This document shows, one piece after another, positions 30,244-31,417 of a stretch of 31,417 nucleotides of DNA. Where the stretch lies: the NCBI GenBank assembly GCA_050742535.1, contig JBOGIQ010000027.1, positions 1-31,417 on the forward strand, written 5' to 3'. The translations under genes and the position numbers were made by a program. The notes beneath the pieces were generated by a model. It did not search any database, was not told the origin of the DNA, and worked only from the letters and a program-made list of their open reading frames with translations. Each line of letters starts with the position of its first letter. Position 1 is the first letter of the stretch. Source of the DNA: Gp6-AA40 sp050742535. Its GTDB lineage: Bacteria > Acidobacteriota > Vicinamibacteria > Vicinamibacterales > UBA2999.

Positions 30244-31350
30244 TTACGTCCCGACTCGAATAACGATCTTCCCGAAGTAACTCCCGTTGTCCATGAAGTC
30301 GTACGCCTTGGCCGCTTCCTCGAACGGGAACACGCGATCGACCACCGGCCGGATCTTGTGCTGGGTGATGAAGCGGTTCATCGCCTCGAAATCCGCTCTC
30401 GATCCGACGTAGATGCCCGAGGCCGATGCGCCTAATCCCATCAGCCGTCCGACCGGCACGTCGCTGGCGAAGCCCGACAAGCCGCCGATCAGCGCGATGT
30501 GCCCCTCGAAGGCCAACGCTTCCAGCGCCTTCGGCAGCGTGTCGCGTCCGCCGACCTCGAGCACGTGCGAGACGCCGGCGTTGCCGGTGAGCGCCCGCAC
30601 GTCACGCTGCCAGTTCTCGTTGGTGCGGTAGTTGACGGTTCCAGCGGCGCCGAGCTGCCGCGCCCGCTGGAGCTTCTCGTCACTCGAGCTCGTGATGATC
30701 GGCCGGGCACCCGCCGCCGCGGCGAACTGAAGGCCAAACATGGACACGCCGCCGGTTCCCTCCAGCAGGACGAACTGTCCCTTCGTCAGCATGCCCTCGA
30801 CGAACAGGGCGCGGTACGCGGTCACGCCGGCGCACGGCAGGGTGGCCGCTTCCTCGAACGTCAGGTGATCCGGAATCCGAACGAGGCTGTTTTCGTCGGC
30901 GGCGATCACCTCGGACAGCATGCCGTCGACGTTGCCGCCGCCGCGCGCCGAGGCGGCGACGTCTGCCGTACGCGGTCCGTCGATCCAGCGCATGAAGAAC
31001 GTGCCCGCGACCCGGTCGCCGACCTTGAAGCGTCGCGCGCCGGCGCCGACCGCGAGGACCTCGCCGGCACCATCGGACAGCGGTACGTGGCCGTTCATGT
31101 CGCCCGCGCCGCCTGCGCCGTACTGTCCTCGCATCACGAGGAGGTCGCGCTGGTTGAGCGATGCCGCTCGAACGCGCACCAGCACCTGGCCGCTGGCGAG
31201 CGTCGGTCTCGGCACGGACTTCATTGCCAGCCGGAACGTCTTGCCGTCGCGCTCGAGCTGATACTGTCTGATTGTTTGACCTTGAGAATTGACCGTTTGC
31301 CCCTGGATCAGTGCGACGGCAGCCATGGCGAGGATCAATGCACGTTTCAT
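30244..31350 (-). CDS. MDR-family oxidoreductase with N-terminal hydrophobic leader
   Basis: A 368-aa protein of the medium-chain dehydrogenase/reductase superfamily. It has the MDR start QYQLERDGKTFRLAMKSVPR, a substrate domain with VRVRAASLNQRDLLVMRGQYG, the SDGAGEVLAVGAGARRFKVGD motif, PCAGVTAYRALF, and the Rossmann GTGGVSMFGLQFAAAAGARP. The catalytic-zinc Cys of alcohol dehydrogenases is absent (NQRD instead), so it resembles zinc-independent quinone-oxidoreductase-like enzymes. Before the fold is a hydrophobic leader MKRALILAMAAVALIQGQTV, which looks like a signal peptide; export would be unusual for an NAD(P)H enzyme. The ATG at 31350 (7 nt after TACAAT) is preferred over 31359. Substrate is unknown. 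Confidence 0.85.
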   Translation of the reverse strand: MKRALILAMAAVALIQGQTVNSQGQTIRQYQLERDGKTFRLAMKSVPRPTLASGQVLVRVRAASLNQRDLLVMRGQYGAGGAGDMNGHVPLSDGAGEVLAVGAGARRFKVGDRVAGTFFMRWIDGPRTADVAASARGGGNVDGMLSEVIAADENSLVRIPDHLTFEEAATLPCAGVTAYRALFVEGMLTKGQFVLLEGTGGVSMFGLQFAAAAGARPIITSSSDEKLQRARQLGAAGTVNYRTNENWQRDVRALTGNAGVSHVLEVGGRDTLPKALEALAFEGHIALIGGLSGFASDVPVGRLMGLGASASGIYVGSRADFEAMNRFITQHKIRPVVDRVFPFEEAAKAYDFMDNGSYFGKIVIRVGT

Positions 31351-31357
31351 GGGTCGC

Positions 31358-31363
31358 ATTGTA
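31358..31363 (-). promoter_or_regulatory. -10-like TACAAT for the MDR gene
   Basis: On the minus strand TACAAT is followed by 7 nt and the ATG at 31350. The lack of room for a leader or Shine-Dalgarno sequence suggests a leaderless transcript. Its sequence overlaps the ATTGTAG flank of the REP-like copy F. Confidence 0.45.
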
Positions 31364-31384
31364 GCGTCCGCCTTCAGGCGGAAG
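31361..31384. repeat. REP-like palindrome, copy F, inside a divergent promoter
   Basis: GTAGCG then TCCGCC-TTCA-GGCGGA, a 6-bp perfect stem with TTCA loop. It lies between the two divergent -10 boxes (31358-31363 minus and 31386-31391 plus), where both -35 elements would be expected. Confidence 0.75.
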
Positions 31385-31385
31385 G

Positions 31386-31391
31386 TAAAAT
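31386..31391 (+). promoter_or_regulatory. -10-like TAAAAT for the right-edge gene
   Basis: TAAAAT ends 8 nt before the ATG at 31400, again without a Shine-Dalgarno sequence. The start codon belongs to a gene running off the window. Confidence 0.4.
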
Positions 31392-31399
31392 CCACGCCG

Positions 31400-31417
31400 A
31401 TGAGAACGATCCTTGCG
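31400..31417 (+). CDS. Start of a gene running off the right edge (partial)
   Basis: An ATG at 31400 begins a frame MRTILA that stays open to the end of the window. The short Arg-then-hydrophobic beginning fits a signal peptide but only six codons are visible. The TAAAAT box upstream and the divergent arrangement with the MDR gene support a real start. Function cannot be told. Confidence 0.4.

Overview
The window is GC-rich bacterial chromosome with about 25 complete genes, one gene start cut off at the right edge, and short intergenic gaps. An FtsX/MacB-type permease of the acidobacterial 'ADOP' kind, an Oar-like TonB-dependent receptor with an N-terminal carboxypeptidase-regulatory-like domain, secreted DinB and M28 proteins, and tetrahydromethanopterin (H4MPT) C1 genes in a bacterium together suggest Acidobacteriota, probably a soil member of Vicinamibacteria. 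This placement is an inference from gene content. No rRNA, tRNA, CRISPR array, transposase or phage gene was seen.

Layout: (1) 83-3957, a tightly overlapping nucleoside-salvage operon: pyrimidine nucleoside phosphorylase, NupC-type transporter, purine nucleoside phosphorylase, cytidine deaminase. (2) 3997-6516 on the minus strand, the ADOP permease. (3) 6722-13947, a long co-directional run: mtnA, tsaD, a YjbQ/UPF0047 protein, a Nudix hydrolase, an HD-domain protein, then an ABC-2 exporter made of ATPase, permease, ATPase, permease. (4) 14083-16437, a membrane-anchored unknown protein, a gamma-glutamylcyclotransferase-like protein, and minus-strand PilZ and phosphoacceptor-less receiver-like genes. 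(5) 16625-21458, an M28 lipoprotein peptidase convergent with the TonB-dependent receptor, with a strong terminator between them. (6) 21789-26767, an isocitrate/isopropylmalate-type dehydrogenase followed by an H4MPT C1 cluster: fae, mtdB, a DUF1464 ASKHA protein and a COG2232-like ATP-grasp enzyme. Fae condenses formaldehyde with H4MPT and MtdB oxidises the methylene product; the last two genes have no settled role and are the best candidates for unrecognised steps in cofactor supply or C1 handling. (7) 26833-31417, secreted DinB, a four-PDZ HtrA-like protease, a degenerate trypsin-fold partner, a zinc-less MDR oxidoreductase with an N-terminal hydrophobic leader, and the start of another gene.

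The most unusual aspect is between the genes. Several different short repeat families lie directly at gene boundaries, often touching start codons (yjbQ, mtdB, DUF1464, the second ABC permease). One 9-bp repeat runs in frame inside the ATP-grasp gene. A REP-like palindrome with consensus close to TAGNGTCCGCC-TTCA-GGCGGAC occurs at least six times; one copy supplies a stop codon in its loop and another fills a 49-bp divergent promoter. Several starts lie only 5-8 nt behind a TANAAT-like -10 box and lack a Shine-Dalgarno sequence, suggesting leaderless transcripts.
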